DNA of 64,000 nt. Source: Pseudomonas sp. St316 (lineage in GTDB: Bacteria; Pseudomonadota; Gammaproteobacteria; Pseudomonadales; Pseudomonadaceae). The notes beneath the pieces were generated by a model, which was given only the letters and a program-made list of their open reading frames with translations, ran no database searches and was not told the DNA's origin. A program made the translations under genes and the position numbers. Location: positions 3,100,001 to 3,164,000 of the forward strand of contig NZ_AP021901.1 of the NCBI RefSeq assembly GCF_018325905.1, read 5' to 3'. Shown here in pieces: positions 63,999 through 64,000 of the stretch (the stretch's first letter is position 1; every line of letters starts with the position of its first letter).

Positions 63999-64000
63999 CC

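Overview
The window looks like a chromosomal segment of a fluorescent pseudomonad (Pseudomonas fluorescens group). The support is high-GC coding sequence, many copies of the REP/REPIN palindromes typical of that group (cores gtgggagcgagcttgctcgcgat and gtggcgagggagcttgctccc), and recognisable Pseudomonas gene sets: MdtABC/MuxABC-OpmB, a PdtB-like Exb/Ton operon, cstA, tpx and nudC. There is no phage, integrase, insertion sequence or CRISPR array.

Layout. 0-9.4 kb: an MFS transporter, an SDR protein, a Cache histidine kinase/NarL-type regulator pair divergent from cstA-ybdD, and a chemoreceptor, separated by REP elements. 9.6-14.6 kb: a TonB-dependent siderophore receptor with a Fur-box-like site, an acyltransferase-3 membrane protein, and a 495-residue protein I cannot assign. 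15.1-18.3 kb: the three-gene ATP-grasp / alpha-E / transglutaminase operon behind a good sigma-54 promoter candidate. 18.3-19.4 kb: an array of eight REPIN doublets. 19.5-28.6 kb: a nine-gene operon, the most unusual locus here. In order it encodes a Phd-antitoxin/transposase-N-terminus fusion, a TpsB/FhaC-type outer-membrane translocator, an ExbB with a large periplasmic DUF2341/LamG part, ExbD, TonB, a porin, a periplasmic coiled coil, a YbjN-like protein and a SurA/PpiC isomerase. A LysR-type regulator follows. It resembles the P. aeruginosa phdA-pdtB region, but no TpsA substrate gene is present.

30-43.9 kb: a GNAT acetyltransferase, a lipoprotein, thiol peroxidase, the mdtABC-opmB tripartite RND pump with two different inner-membrane pumps, a dienoyl-CoA isomerase-like crotonase, then nudC and a TauE/SafE permease. 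The last two genes each carry a frameshift in a C/G homopolymer. 44.1-48.7 kb: tRNA-Cys and tRNA-Leu behind a strong promoter, then a run of small lineage-specific genes, a NUDIX hydrolase and a polysaccharide deacetylase lipoprotein. 48.9-64 kb: an orphan histidine kinase, an SPFH/prohibitin protein, tRNA-Ser, a Bax-inhibitor-1 family protein, an exported single-CxxCH protein of unknown function, an Lrp/EamA pair, a non-phosphorylating GAPDH-type aldehyde dehydrogenase, two autotransporter-barrel proteins, an endonuclease/exonuclease/phosphatase family protein and a PIG-L deacetylase running to the window edge.

All functions come from reading motifs and protein sequence by eye; no database search was run. 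Comparisons with P. aeruginosa loci are from memory.
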